A stretch of 64,000 bases of DNA, from positions 26,931-90,930 of the forward strand of contig NZ_JAKLTQ010000020.1 of the NCBI RefSeq assembly GCF_022012395.1, given 5' to 3'. Shown here in pieces: positions 32,084 to 41,230 of the stretch. The notes beneath the pieces were generated by a model that worked only from the letters and a program-made list of their open reading frames with translations, did not search any database and was not told the DNA's origin. Within the stretch, counting starts at the first letter, position 1. Every line of letters begins with the position of its first letter. This DNA comes from Arthrobacter hankyongi (GTDB taxonomy: Bacteria; Actinomycetota; Actinomycetes; Actinomycetales; Micrococcaceae). A program made the position numbers and the translations under genes.

Positions 32084-33378
32084 GCCGCCTTGAACCGGAT
32101 CGGAAGGGTCTTGGGACCGGACAGGAAGTTCGCCTGGACGTAGCTGACGGGGCCGGCCAGCTCAATCGACTTCAGGCGGGGCAGGAGCTCCTCGAAGAAG
32201 ATGCGCATCTCCAGCTTCGCGACGTGCTGCCCGAGGCATTGGTGAGGACCGTATCCGAAGGCGATGTGCTTGTTCGGCTTGCGCGTGAGGTCGAAGGAGA
32301 ACGGATCGGTAAAGACCTCCTCGTCCCGGTTCGCCGACGGGTACATCAGCATGAGGCTGTCGCCCGCCCGCAGCTGCTGCCCGCGGAACTCGGTGTCTTC
32401 CCCGATGATGCGGTGGAAGTGCTTGACCGGAGATGCCCAACGCAGGGCCTCGTCCACGAGGCCGGGGATGAGCGAGGGGTCGGCGCGCACCGCCTCGAGC
32501 TGCTCCGGATGGGCCGCGAGCTGCTGGACGGCCGTCGCCGTCGTCGCCGACGTCGTGTCATGGCCGGCGGTGGCGATGGCGATGTAGTAGCCGTTGACGA
32601 AGGAACCGGGCAAAGGCTCGCCGTCGACCTGCGCGTTCGCGATAATCGAGGCGAGGTCGTCGGTCGGGTTGGCGCGCCGGTCGTCGGCGAGCTTGTCGAA
32701 GTACTCGTGGAACTCGAGGATTGCCGCCCGCCAGGCGCGGGCCGCAGCCTCGGGCGTGGCCGGGACGTCCTTGCGCTGCAGGTCGGGATCCGAATTGCCG
32801 AACATGTCCTGGGTCAGCTTGAGCATCGTGGGCTCGTCCTCTGGCGGGACGCCGAACAGGCTCATGATCACGCGCAGCGGATAGTAGAGCGCGATGTCCT
32901 TGAAGAAATCCACCTCCCCGCCGTAGGAGAGAAGCTTTTCCACGGATTGCCGGGCAATGGCGCGGATCGACTCTTCGCGCTTGCGGACGTTCGCCGGCAT
33001 AAACCAGGAACCTGTCACGTTCTTGATCTTCGTGTGCTCGGGGGCGTCCATGTTGGCCAGCGTGTCGAGGCCACGCCTGCCCTCGTTCATTTCGCTGAGG
33101 AAACGGGTGTCGACCAGCGAGTTGATGTAAGGCTCGCCGAGACCACTGCGGAAGACCGTCGGGGTCCGCTCGATCTCCATGATGTCGGCGTGTTTCGTCG
33201 CCAGCCAGGTGGGAGCGTAGCCTTCGACCTCGGCACGAGCGAAGGGCATGTTGGCCCGCAGCCACGTCAAGGCCGGATGCACGATTCCTGCTTCATTTGC
33301 ATACGAGGCGGGGAGGAGCACGGACTTGGCGATGTCATCCGGAATGATGATCTGGTCCTGGGCGGCGGCAGTAGACAT
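32080..33378 (-). CDS. cytochrome P450, CYP108-like (copy 2)
   Basis: 432 residues with heme loop FGYGPHQCLGQH (Cys about 381), AGHDTTSA in the I-helix and VDEALRWASPVKHF. It is clearly paralogous to the P450 at 25815-27110, with most helices matching and the main differences in the regions expected to shape the substrate pocket, so the two may act on different positions or different intermediates. Start ATG 33378 is behind AGGAG; upstream codons are proline-rich and excluded. Coupled to the reductase gene. Confidence 0.92.
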   Translation of the reverse strand: MSTAAAQDQIIIPDDIAKSVLLPASYANEAGIVHPALTWLRANMPFARAEVEGYAPTWLATKHADIMEIERTPTVFRSGLGEPYINSLVDTRFLSEMNEGRRGLDTLANMDAPEHTKIKNVTGSWFMPANVRKREESIRAIARQSVEKLLSYGGEVDFFKDIALYYPLRVIMSLFGVPPEDEPTMLKLTQDMFGNSDPDLQRKDVPATPEAAARAWRAAILEFHEYFDKLADDRRANPTDDLASIIANAQVDGEPLPGSFVNGYYIAIATAGHDTTSATTATAVQQLAAHPEQLEAVRADPSLIPGLVDEALRWASPVKHFHRIIGEDTEFRGQQLRAGDSLMLMYPSANRDEEVFTDPFSFDLTRKPNKHIAFGYGPHQCLGQHVAKLEMRIFFEELLPRLKSIELAGPVSYVQANFLSGPKTLPIRFKAA

Positions 33379-33454
33379 AGGAATCTCCTGGAATCGGCTT
33401 GCCCCGGGCAGGGGCGGGAGGGGGGGAGTGTGAGGTGTGGGTGTGTCGGGCGGA

Positions 33455-33964
33455 TCAGCCGAAGACGCTTTGGTCCTCGTCACCCTGCGTCCAGACGACG
33501 CGCAGGTGCATCCGGGACAGGAGCCACCCCTCGGGGGTGCGGCGGAACGTCCACTTGTAGGGTCCGCCGATGTCGTAGTGCTTGGCGGGATTCGCCGGGT
33601 CCTGGACGCCGGCGAACCAGAGGTAGGCCGTCCCGGTCGCGGTGTCCCCGTCGATCTGGAACTGCATGTTCGTCATCGAGTGCTGCATCGCGAGGTAGGG
33701 CTCCTCGGCGGCCTCGCAGACCTCGCGGATCTTCTGCCGGCCGTGGTGCGTGCCGAAGGGGCCGAAGTCGAATTCAGCGTCCTCGACGAAGCACCGGCTC
33801 CATGCTTCCCAATCCTTGGCATCCGAGGTACGGCAGTAGCGGTTCATGAGGGCCGCGAGGGCTTCCTTATCCTCAAGGACCTGCACGCGCGCTTCGAGAC
33901 CCTTGACGTAGTCGATCAGTGCGGTGTCGGTGCTTGGCTTCGCCGTCAGTTCTTCAATGGTCAT
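33455..33964 (-). CDS. SnoaL-like / NTF2-fold protein
   Basis: 169 residues. A short N-terminal coiled segment (VKGLEARVQVLEDKEALAAL) leads into an NTF2-like domain with MNRYCRTSDAKDWEAW, FVEDAEFDFGPFG and W..RRTPEGWLLSRM. This group includes SnoaL_4-type hydroxylating-dioxygenase small subunit relatives, ketosteroid isomerase-like enzymes and dehydratases. First gene of the P450 operon, 434 nt from the divergent LysR regulator. The reaction cannot be read from sequence; isomerisation or lactone/dehydration chemistry is possible. Confidence 0.82.
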   Translation of the reverse strand: MTIEELTAKPSTDTALIDYVKGLEARVQVLEDKEALAALMNRYCRTSDAKDWEAWSRCFVEDAEFDFGPFGTHHGRQKIREVCEAAEEPYLAMQHSMTNMQFQIDGDTATGTAYLWFAGVQDPANPAKHYDIGGPYKWTFRRTPEGWLLSRMHLRVVWTQGDEDQSVFG

Positions 33965-34395
33965 GGTGTTCCTTCGCTTGTGCCTTACCGGAGAACATCG
34001 CTGTTCGTCACGGGCGGCAAGTGATGGTGGTGTCACCGGTTTCCGGTGCCGGATCTGGCGCTGTATGGGCCGCCTCACCGGTTGTAGCCAATTTATGGGC
34101 GTGACTTCGGTCACGGTAGGCGTCGTTTTGCTATCAGGTGATGCGCTCGGAGCATCACCTTGAACGGCATTCGTCGGGAGTTCCTTGACCTCGGCGATCA
34201 CATGCAAACCCTCGATAAAGACCGTCGCCACCAACATCGCCGGCTCCCTTCGGACCGCAAAGCGAACTTCGGATCGCCCGACACCCACCAAACTTTCGAA
34301 CGTCCTGAGCACGCAGCGGCGGCTGAGTAGGGCAGCGTATAATGGCTGGAATTGTGTCAGCCGTCACATATTGATGTGCCAGAAGGAGATCGCCC
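33965..34395. promoter_or_regulatory. divergent control region for LysR and P450 operon
   Basis: About 430 bp with no convincing gene. It contains a perfect 9-bp inverted repeat AGGTGATGC / GCATCACCT at 34136-34160 (7-nt spacer), and GTGAC-TTCG-GTCAC just before it near 34101. LysR regulators often bind such dyads in divergent promoters, so this is the likely operator area. Confidence 0.5.
34136..34160. promoter_or_regulatory. perfect inverted repeat, candidate LysR site
   Basis: AGGTGATGC, 7-nt spacer, GCATCACCT. The classical LysR T-N11-A spacing is approximated. It lies about 170 bp from the SnoaL-like start and 236 bp from the LysR start. Confidence 0.4.
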
Positions 34396-35319
34396 ATGGA
34401 TGTGCGGCAACTTCAACTGTTTATCGCTGTCGCTGAAGAAGGCAGTATCCATGGCGGCGCGCGCAGAATGATGGTGGCGCAACCTGCCATGTCCAAGGCT
34501 TTGCGCGCCCTCGAGAGGCAACTGCAAACGCAACTGGTTCAGCGTTCGCCCCGAGGTATTGAACTGACCACAGCGGGAGAGGCGCTGCTCGGCCAGGCTT
34601 ACGAGATTGTCCGGTCACTGGAACGGACGGTCGACATCGTCCAACAGGCCGGGCACGGCCAGAAAACCCTGACGGTAGGTTTGATTTCCGGGGCCGCATC
34701 CGCATCAGAGTTGACCTCCGACATCATCCGTGGCTTCCAGCGACTTTGTCCAAATGTCACCGTCACGGTCCGTGAGCTGGACTTTGCAGACCAATTCACC
34801 GTGGTGGCGGACGGGCACGTAGATGTTGCCCTCGTGCGGACTCCGTGCGGCGACGACCGGGTCAGTGCAACGCCCCTTTTTGCCGAGCCGCTGGTCCTGG
34901 CACTCCGGTCCGATCACAAGCTGGCGACGGCGTCCACAGTTTCCCCTGAGGAGATCCTGGACGAGACCATGCTGGGCATGGTCGATGCCCCACGCTCCTG
35001 GACGAGCTTCTGGCATCTGAACGACCTCCGCAGTTGCGCCCCGAGAACGGGTCAATCCGTGCGCACACTTGCGGAACTGCAATTTGCGCTGATGGGCAGC
35101 AGTGACATGGTCATGCCGATGACGCTCACAGCCTGGCGCATGAGCGCCCACCATTCTGACTTGCGAGCGTTGCGCATCGAGGACGCACCGCAGTCCACGG
35201 CTGCTGTCACGTTCCACCGGAACGAGGACCGCGAGCACGTGCTTGCCTTCGTCGAACATGCTCGCGAGACCTCGCAACTGTTTCTTGAGAAGGTGCCCGA
35301 AGCCGTCAGCCCGGCTTAG
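34396..35319 (+). CDS. LysR-family transcriptional regulator
   Basis: 307 residues. N-terminal winged helix-turn-helix (MDVRQLQLFIAVAEEGSIHG, then VAQPAMSKALRALERQL) and a substrate-binding co-inducer domain from about residue 90. Divergent from the P450 operon, which it probably activates in the presence of a pathway compound and whose promoter it shares. Start ATG 34396 follows AGAAGGAGA. Nothing unusual in length or motifs. Confidence 0.93.
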   Translation: MDVRQLQLFIAVAEEGSIHGGARRMMVAQPAMSKALRALERQLQTQLVQRSPRGIELTTAGEALLGQAYEIVRSLERTVDIVQQAGHGQKTLTVGLISGAASASELTSDIIRGFQRLCPNVTVTVRELDFADQFTVVADGHVDVALVRTPCGDDRVSATPLFAEPLVLALRSDHKLATASTVSPEEILDETMLGMVDAPRSWTSFWHLNDLRSCAPRTGQSVRTLAELQFALMGSSDMVMPMTLTAWRMSAHHSDLRALRIEDAPQSTAAVTFHRNEDREHVLAFVEHARETSQLFLEKVPEAVSPA

Positions 35320-35551
35320 CCGGGGAACCAGGCTATATCGACGGGGTTTTTCCAGATAACCGGGAGTCCGCTACTGCCGTATTTGGTGGCAGCCAACCAC
35401 TTCACATTTGACGACGTCGAGGCGGGCTCGGCACCCTCGAGGCGGCATCCACGGCCGGCCGCGCGCGCAGAATCTTAGGCATGAGGACCGCCTCCAGGGA
35501 GCCAAACCGTCTTTCTTCCAATCTCCGCTCCCAAAGAGGAACGCAGCATTA

Positions 35552-36458
35552 GTACGTGTTGGGAAAGACGCCCGTGTGTGGTTGACTGCTGCGGCCGGCG
35601 GGGTGAGCGTGGGGGATATGGCAGGTTCTTCGCCACGCCCGTATCCCTCGGACCTGACCGACGAACAGTGTGCGCTGATCGAGTCGCTGGTCCCAGTGAA
35701 AACCGGAGGCCGCCCGGTCAAACATCCGCGGCGGTGAATCGTGGACGCGGCCCTGTACATGGACCGCACCGCGTGCGCCTGGCGGATGATGCCCAAGGCT
35801 TCCCGCCCTGGGACACCGTCTACTGGTACTTCCAACGCTGGCCCGCGACGGCACCACTGGCCGGATCCACGACGCGCTGCGTTCTGCCGCCCGGGAGGCT
35901 GCCGGCCGGGACCGGGCGGCCTCGGCCGGAATCCTCGACTCCCAGCCGGTCCGGGGCGCCGGCACCGTGTGCAGCGGTTCCCGCGGCACGACGCGGGGAA
36001 ATGGGTGAACGGGCGCAAGCGCCACGTCGTGACCGACACCATCGGCCTGCTGGTCGTGGTGCTGGTTACCGCCGGCAGCGTCCAGTACCGTGACGGCGGC
36101 CGGCCGGTGCTGAAGCGGGCCCGGGCGAAGATGCCCTCGCACGCCCGGGTCTGGGCCGACGGGGGCTACGCCGGCGGGATGGTGGAGTCCGCCCGGAGCC
36201 TGCTCGGGATCAGCCTCGAGATCGTGAAGAAGCCCGAGGGGCAGCACGCCTTCGAGGTGCTGCCCCGGCGCTGGGTCGTCGAACGCACCTTGTCCTGGCT
36301 GGTGCGCTGCCGACGAATGGGCCGGGGCTGCGAACGGCTGCCCGCCCATGCCGAGGCCATGGTCAAATGTGCCCTGATCGGACTGATGGCCCGCCGGCTC
36401 ACGCCGGCACCGGGCCGGCGGCCTTGGCAGGCCGCCTAACCCCTTTCCCAACACCTAC
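35552..36458 (+). mobile_element. degenerate IS5-family insertion sequence
   Basis: 907 bp between terminal inverted repeats GTACGTGTTGGGAAAG (35552-35567) and the complement of GTAGGTGTTGGGAAAG (36443-36458), 15 of 16 matching, flanked by the 3-bp direct repeat TTA at 35549-35551 and 36459-36461. The transposase inside is broken. The element sits between the LysR gene and the end of the mobA-like operon, not inside a recognisable gene. Confidence 0.88.
35618..36439 (+). pseudogene. IS5-type DDE transposase, interrupted
   Basis: The reading starts YPSDLTDEQCALIESLVPVK, meets an in-frame TGA after KHPRR, resumes VDAALYMDRTACAWRMMPK, then shifts frame for GFPPWDTVYWYFQRWP, shifts again for TGRIHDALRSAAREAAGRD and once more before GKWVNGRKRHVVTDTIG. 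From there an intact frame gives WADGGYAGGMVESARS and PRRWVVERTLSWLVRCRR. One nonsense codon and at least three shifts make it non-functional in cis. Confidence 0.85.
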
Positions 36459-36509
36459 TTAGGCGCGCCACTGTCGTCGTTCCCTAATCCCCTACTGCAA
36501 CTGGGATGG

Positions 36510-38426
36510 TCAGTCTTGGGCCAGCATGATCCCGTTGAAGAAGTCGGCGAGCTCCTGGTGTGCGTCGAGCGGGAGCACGTTCGCAACGTACTGGTCCGGG
36601 CGGACAGCCACGACGGCGCCCTGCAGGCGGTCGATGCCGCGCTCGTCGAAGATATCGATGCCGGATTTCAGGTCCGGTGTGAAGGCCTTCTCGTAGTCGA
36701 CCAGACCGAAAAGCCCCTTCTTGGGCAGGAGCAGCTCCGGCAGCTGGTTGATGTCCAGCTCGCGGTGGCCCTGCTGGTACACGGCGCGGAGGTCAAACAC
36801 GGCGTCGGGATCGGCGCCGGCCGGGGTGAATCGGCGGACCGGCGAATCCGGAGATTCGGCGAGGAACCGGCAGAATGCGGCGAGGCGGGAGTCCGCAGCA
36901 TCCGCGCGGGCCGAATCGGCGAAGGCGTAGAGCCGCCAGCGGCCGTCGGCCTGCGCCACGTGCCCGAGGCCCAGCGGCTTCGCGTCCGCGAGCCGGATCA
37001 CCGGTGCGGAGTGGAACCGTTCGCCGATCGGGAAGCCCTTGGCCAGGTGCTCATGCGTGTCGTTCCCGGTGATCATGCTCGGCGCGTAGTCGGTGGCGAA
37101 CCCGGCGGTGAACCGCCCGCCTTCCACAAAGATCTTCTGCCGTTCTTCGGAGTCCATGCCGCCGGCGTCGGGGTGGGCCTCGTCCTTCGGCTTCGCGGCC
37201 ATGGCGCTGGACCACTTGAGGTCGAAGTCGATCAGCTCCTGGGCGATGACCTGGCGCTCCGCGGAATAGGTGTCCAGCAGCGACTCGGGGCTCCGTCCCT
37301 CCAGGACCGCCGCAAGCTTCCAGCCGAGGTTAAAGCCGTCCTGCATCGATACGTTCATGCCCTGCCCGGCCTTGGCGCTGTGCGTGTGGCAGGCGTCGCC
37401 GGCGATGAACACGCGCGGGCTGCGCGTGCCACGCTCCTGAGGCAGGACGTCGTCGAACCGGTCCGCGATGCGCTGGCCCACCTCGTACACCGACCACCAG
37501 GCGACGTCCTTCACATCCAGCGTGTACGGGTGCAGCAGCTGCTGCGCGGCCTTGATGATCGACTCTGCGGTGAACCGCTTCCGGGCGTCCCGGTCGGCGG
37601 GATCCAGGTCGCCCAAATCCACGTAGAACCGGACCAGGTAGCCGCCTTCGCGCGGGATGATCAGGATGCTCCCACCGGCGGCCTGGATCGCAGCCTTGAA
37701 CCGGATGTCCGGGAAGTCCGTGACAGCTAGGACGTCCATGACGCCCCACGCGTGGTTCCGCGCATCGCCGAGCAGTTCCACGCCGATCGAGCGGCGCACG
37801 ACCGAACGGGCGCCGTCACACCCCACCACATACTTGGCGCGGACCGTGACGTCTTCGCCGCCGTCGTCCGTCATCCGTCGCAGGGACGCCGTCACCGGGT
37901 ACTCGCCGGATAAACCAACTACGACGTCGGTCACCTCCATCCCGTAGTGCGGTTCCAGGCGGCTGGGCGACTTCCGCATGTGCTCGAGCAGGTAGTCCTG
38001 CATACGTGCCTGGTTGACGATCACGTGCGGGTACTCGGAGAGCCCCTCAGCGACGTCCTGCACCCGGCCACTGCGCACGATCTTCGAACTGTCCTGCTCG
38101 TCCGGCCGCCAAAACACCGTCTCGTTAACCCAATACGCCTCGCGAACCAGCTTCTCCGCGAGCCCGAACGCATTGAACATCTCGACCGTACGGCAAGCCA
38201 CGCCGTCAGCCTGCCCGAGTTCCAGCGGCCCGTTCCGCCGCTCCACCACCATGGTCCTGATCCCCGGGAACTCGGCCAGCTGCCCGGCCAGCACCACGCC
38301 GGCCGGGCCGGTTCCAACCACCAGGACATCGACCTCCTCGGGGACCAAGTCTTGGTCCTCCCGGCCCGGGGCCGCCGGGCGGAGTTCCGGGTCGCCGGGG
38401 CGGTAACCGTCTACGTAGAACTGCAT
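36510..38426 (-). CDS. mobA: 3-hydroxybenzoate 4-monooxygenase-like flavoprotein
   Basis: 638 residues. Dinucleotide motif VVGTGPAGVVLAGQL, the DG motif YVVGCDGARSVVRRS and the late FAD motif FIAGDACHTHSAKAGQGMN, then a C-terminal thioredoxin-fold domain, as in the phenol-hydroxylase/MobA group. Compared from memory with Comamonas MobA, similarity is strong throughout (GQADGVACRTVEMF, WGVMDVLAVTDFPD, LIIPREGGYLVRFYV). MobA converts 3-hydroxybenzoate to protocatechuate with NADPH and O2. Last gene of the IclR-linked operon. Substrate could be a related hydroxybenzoate; protocatechuate ring-cleavage genes are not in this window. Confidence 0.88.
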   Translation of the reverse strand: MQFYVDGYRPGDPELRPAAPGREDQDLVPEEVDVLVVGTGPAGVVLAGQLAEFPGIRTMVVERRNGPLELGQADGVACRTVEMFNAFGLAEKLVREAYWVNETVFWRPDEQDSSKIVRSGRVQDVAEGLSEYPHVIVNQARMQDYLLEHMRKSPSRLEPHYGMEVTDVVVGLSGEYPVTASLRRMTDDGGEDVTVRAKYVVGCDGARSVVRRSIGVELLGDARNHAWGVMDVLAVTDFPDIRFKAAIQAAGGSILIIPREGGYLVRFYVDLGDLDPADRDARKRFTAESIIKAAQQLLHPYTLDVKDVAWWSVYEVGQRIADRFDDVLPQERGTRSPRVFIAGDACHTHSAKAGQGMNVSMQDGFNLGWKLAAVLEGRSPESLLDTYSAERQVIAQELIDFDLKWSSAMAAKPKDEAHPDAGGMDSEERQKIFVEGGRFTAGFATDYAPSMITGNDTHEHLAKGFPIGERFHSAPVIRLADAKPLGLGHVAQADGRWRLYAFADSARADAADSRLAAFCRFLAESPDSPVRRFTPAGADPDAVFDLRAVYQQGHRELDINQLPELLLPKKGLFGLVDYEKAFTPDLKSGIDIFDERGIDRLQGAVVAVRPDQYVANVLPLDAHQELADFFNGIMLAQD

Positions 38427-38502
38427 GGTGCTCCTGTTGATTCGCGAATGCTACTAGCTTGAACGTGTTTCCCGAAGGCGGCCGGTCAGCCCGGAACCCT
38501 GC

Positions 38503-39213
38503 TCAGGGGGCCATGTCACGGTAGCGCACCGCTACGGCGAGCTTATCCCTGACCTGGCCGGTCGTTGCGGGCTGCGGATCGTCGTAAGGGCCGTCCGCGC
38601 TGGCGTAGGGGGAGACGTACGCGGCGGTATCGCGCTGGAATCTCCAGCCTTCGGCCAGCGCGCCGGCGTCGACGGTGTCGTATCCGATGCGGTCCATGAA
38701 CTTGGTGACGGTTGCCTTGGCGCCCCCGTCGTCGCCGGCGATCGGCAGTGCGGCGCGGCTCGCGGTTTCCGCCGGACGGGCCAGTGCATTCAAGGCCGGG
38801 GCCACGATGTTGCTGAACGCCTTGACGACCTTCGAGGCGGGCAGGTGTGCCTGAAGCAGTTCACTCGTCGTCGTCGATTCCTCGTCGAGTTCGGCAAGCC
38901 GGCCGTCGCGATCGGGGTAGTAGTTGCCCGTATCGATCACGACCTTGCCCGCCAGAGGTTGGATCGGTACTTCACGGTAGGCTTTCAGGGGGATCGCCAC
39001 AATCACGAGGTCGCCCTGTTCCGCGGCCTCCGCCGCCGTCCCGGCCCGTGCTTGGTCCCCGAGCTCTGCCACCACGTCCGCGAGTGTCCCGGGTCCCCGA
39101 GAGTTGCTTACCACGACGTCGTAGCCGGCCCCCACTGCGAGCCGGGCGAGCGTGCCGCCGATATTGCCGCTGCCGATCAGTCCGATTGTCGTCATGCCGT
39201 TGCTATCGTTCAT
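38503..39213 (-). CDS. NADP-binding reductase, F420-dependent NADP reductase-like
   Basis: 236 residues. Rossmann motif TTIGLIGSGNIGGTLARLA near the N-terminus and a NADP-oxidoreductase F420-type fold (SNSRGPGTL, VVIDTGNYYPDRDG, KAFSNI). Such proteins reduce quinones, F420 or metabolic ketones/imines with NADPH. I chose the start at 39213 because AGGAA lies about 10 nt upstream; a second in-frame ATG six codons later is possible. In the operon it lies between an SDR and mobA, so it may act in redox balance for the pathway; the true substrate is unknown. Confidence 0.8.
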   Translation of the reverse strand: MNDSNGMTTIGLIGSGNIGGTLARLAVGAGYDVVVSNSRGPGTLADVVAELGDQARAGTAAEAAEQGDLVIVAIPLKAYREVPIQPLAGKVVIDTGNYYPDRDGRLAELDEESTTTSELLQAHLPASKVVKAFSNIVAPALNALARPAETASRAALPIAGDDGGAKATVTKFMDRIGYDTVDAGALAEGWRFQRDTAAYVSPYASADGPYDDPQPATTGQVRDKLAVAVRYRDMAP

Positions 39214-39260
39214 CCTTGTTGTTCCTGTGTGGGTGCGACGAGCCGTCGGCTGGACGGTGG

Positions 39261-40025
39261 TCATAGAGTCTGGTCCGTGGGCCGGATGACGAGCTCGTTT
39301 ACCGCGATGCGGCGTGGATTGGTGACAATGTAGGCGATCGCGCCGGCGATGTCGTCGGCGTGGAGTTTTTCCACCGCCGAGAACAGTTTGGTGTAGTGCT
39401 CTTGGGTGGTTTGCTGCTGATGGCCGAACAGTTCAGTGTCGACGGCCCCGGGTGCGATGACGGAGAATCTCACGTTCCGGTTGGCGAATTCCTGCCGCCA
39501 GGCTTCGGTTGCGGCTGTGACGCCGAATTTGGTCGCGTTGTAGATGGCGACCCGCGCGTTAGGTACGCGTCCGGCGATGGAGCCGATGTTGACGACGTCG
39601 GTGACCTTCCGGCCGCCGGTTTGCGCGCCGTCGAGCAGGTGGGGGAGGGCGGCCTTGGTGACGTACATGAGCGCCTTGAGATTCAGGTCGACCATCCGGT
39701 CCCACTCCTGCAGCGGGGAGCTGACGGAGTCGCCGTTGAGCATGGTGCCGGCGGCGTTCACAACGGTATCCAGGCGCCCGAATTCGGCAACCGTCTTTTC
39801 GACCACTTCGGCGGCGGCGCGGGCGGCAGTGACATCCGCTTCCACGATGCAGGCGCGGCCTCCGGCGGAGCGGATTTCGGCGGCGAGTGCCTCGAGCCGG
39901 TCGCGCCGACGGGCAACGATCGACACCGCGGCACCTTCTCCTGCCATTCTCTTCGCGGCCGCCCGGCCGATGCCGCTGGAAGCTCCCGTGACGAGGGCTA
40001 TGGTTCCGTCGAGGGATTCTGGCAT
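39261..40025 (-). CDS. short-chain dehydrogenase/reductase
   Basis: 254 residues, classical SDR. TGASSGIGRAAAKRM, NAAGT and catalytic Ser-Tyr-Lys in IGSIAGRVPNARVAIYNATK. The C-terminal TDQTL end is clean. Likely interconverts a secondary alcohol and ketone of a ring intermediate. A near full-length decayed copy lies at 24590-25175 in the neighbouring operon. Start ATG 40025 has GAAGGAA upstream. Confidence 0.92.
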   Translation of the reverse strand: MPESLDGTIALVTGASSGIGRAAAKRMAGEGAAVSIVARRRDRLEALAAEIRSAGGRACIVEADVTAARAAAEVVEKTVAEFGRLDTVVNAAGTMLNGDSVSSPLQEWDRMVDLNLKALMYVTKAALPHLLDGAQTGGRKVTDVVNIGSIAGRVPNARVAIYNATKFGVTAATEAWRQEFANRNVRFSVIAPGAVDTELFGHQQQTTQEHYTKLFSAVEKLHADDIAGAIAYIVTNPRRIAVNELVIRPTDQTL

Positions 40026-40060
40026 GTGTTCTTCCTTCGGTTCAGTCGGAATCGGTGGCC

Positions 40061-41029
40061 TCAGAATTGTGCCGGCCGACGTTCGCTGGAGGGGTACGGC
40101 AGTTCAGGAATGAACCGCCACTGTGCCCCAAAACCGTCGGCAGGCTCGATCACCGCTGCCCTCTCGTCCTCGATGTACGGAACCTGGACTTCCTTCAGAT
40201 GGGTACGAACACGCTGGGGGTCCGCGACCAGGAAGCTGACGCCGTAATACAGGTCGCGGCCATCGGGCAGCTTCGCGGCATAGGGACTTCCCGGGGTGGG
40301 AACGGCGAATTCGAGCACGGTGTCTGCAAGCCGGATGAAGGTACTCTCCGCGTCCAGGGCGGGGTTGTATTGTTGGGCGATGATTTTTCCATCCAGTACG
40401 TCAAGGTACAGCTTCGTGACGCGGGCGAGGTCGGTGGTCAGAATGGTGTGATGCGAGGTCAGTTCGATGGTGAGCGGATCGTCAGGATCGACCGAGGGGC
40501 CGGACCAGTCGGGGCGCAGCCGCGGATCCGCCTGCCGGGAGTAGTACTCCCAGTGGCGTCTGCCTGTTTCCTGGAATTCGTACCGGATACCGGTGTCTTC
40601 GGGCATTGTGAACCCGGTGAAAACGTCGGAGGCGAAGGAAGAGGTGGGAGGCTTGGCGCCGGTGATGAGCTCTCCCTGCTGGTCGTGCGCCCGGATCCCG
40701 GCCCGTGACAGCTTCTCGAACATCCCCACGGCGTCATCGGTGTACCAGCCCAACCCGATCATCCCATCGGTGACCCCCTTGTACCGGGTTTGGCCGGCGA
40801 GGGCACCTTGTGCGTGCAGCGTCGGGCACAGGAAAACCCAGTGAATATCGCTGATGAAGGCAAAGAACGAGTAATTTACCGGATAGTCGGGGTTGAGCAG
40901 GTTCAGATCGAGCGTTTCTTCCCAGCGGAGGTCGGGACGAGCGAACACTTTCCGGAACCACGTCCGGGCCTCCTCCAGATCGGAAACGGCCAGGGTCGGA
41001 TGGTAGAGAGCAGGCACGTTCGGAGCCAT
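40061..41029 (-). CDS. two-domain VOC-superfamily protein (copy 1)
   Basis: 322 residues with two beta-alpha-beta-beta-beta modules: YHPTLAVSDLEEARTWFRKV (about residues 9-28) and SHHTILTTDLARVTKLYLDV (about 190-209). Length and layout recall type I extradiol dioxygenases, but of the His-His-Glu metal triad only the first His and the last Glu have obvious counterparts; the second His position reads GVSFLV. It may be an isomerase, hydrolase or dioxygenase-like metal protein of the pathway. Paralogue of 46019-46975. Start ATG 41029 is behind AAAGGTG. Confidence 0.75.
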   Translation of the reverse strand: MAPNVPALYHPTLAVSDLEEARTWFRKVFARPDLRWEETLDLNLLNPDYPVNYSFFAFISDIHWVFLCPTLHAQGALAGQTRYKGVTDGMIGLGWYTDDAVGMFEKLSRAGIRAHDQQGELITGAKPPTSSFASDVFTGFTMPEDTGIRYEFQETGRRHWEYYSRQADPRLRPDWSGPSVDPDDPLTIELTSHHTILTTDLARVTKLYLDVLDGKIIAQQYNPALDAESTFIRLADTVLEFAVPTPGSPYAAKLPDGRDLYYGVSFLVADPQRVRTHLKEVQVPYIEDERAAVIEPADGFGAQWRFIPELPYPSSERRPAQF

Positions 41030-41230
41030 GGTGCACCTTTCATTGAAACTTTTGAACGGAAACTTCAGCGGGATGAGGCGTCAAGAAGGGAGGCGAGCCA
41101 TACAGATCGGTGTCCAACAGCGGCCGAATCGAGGTGTCGGATGTCGCCGCACTGGGCGACCATGCGCCGGATCCTTCATCTGCTGCGACGCCGTTCCCTA
41201 AACAAGTCACAGGCGTCGTCTGACGAGTCA

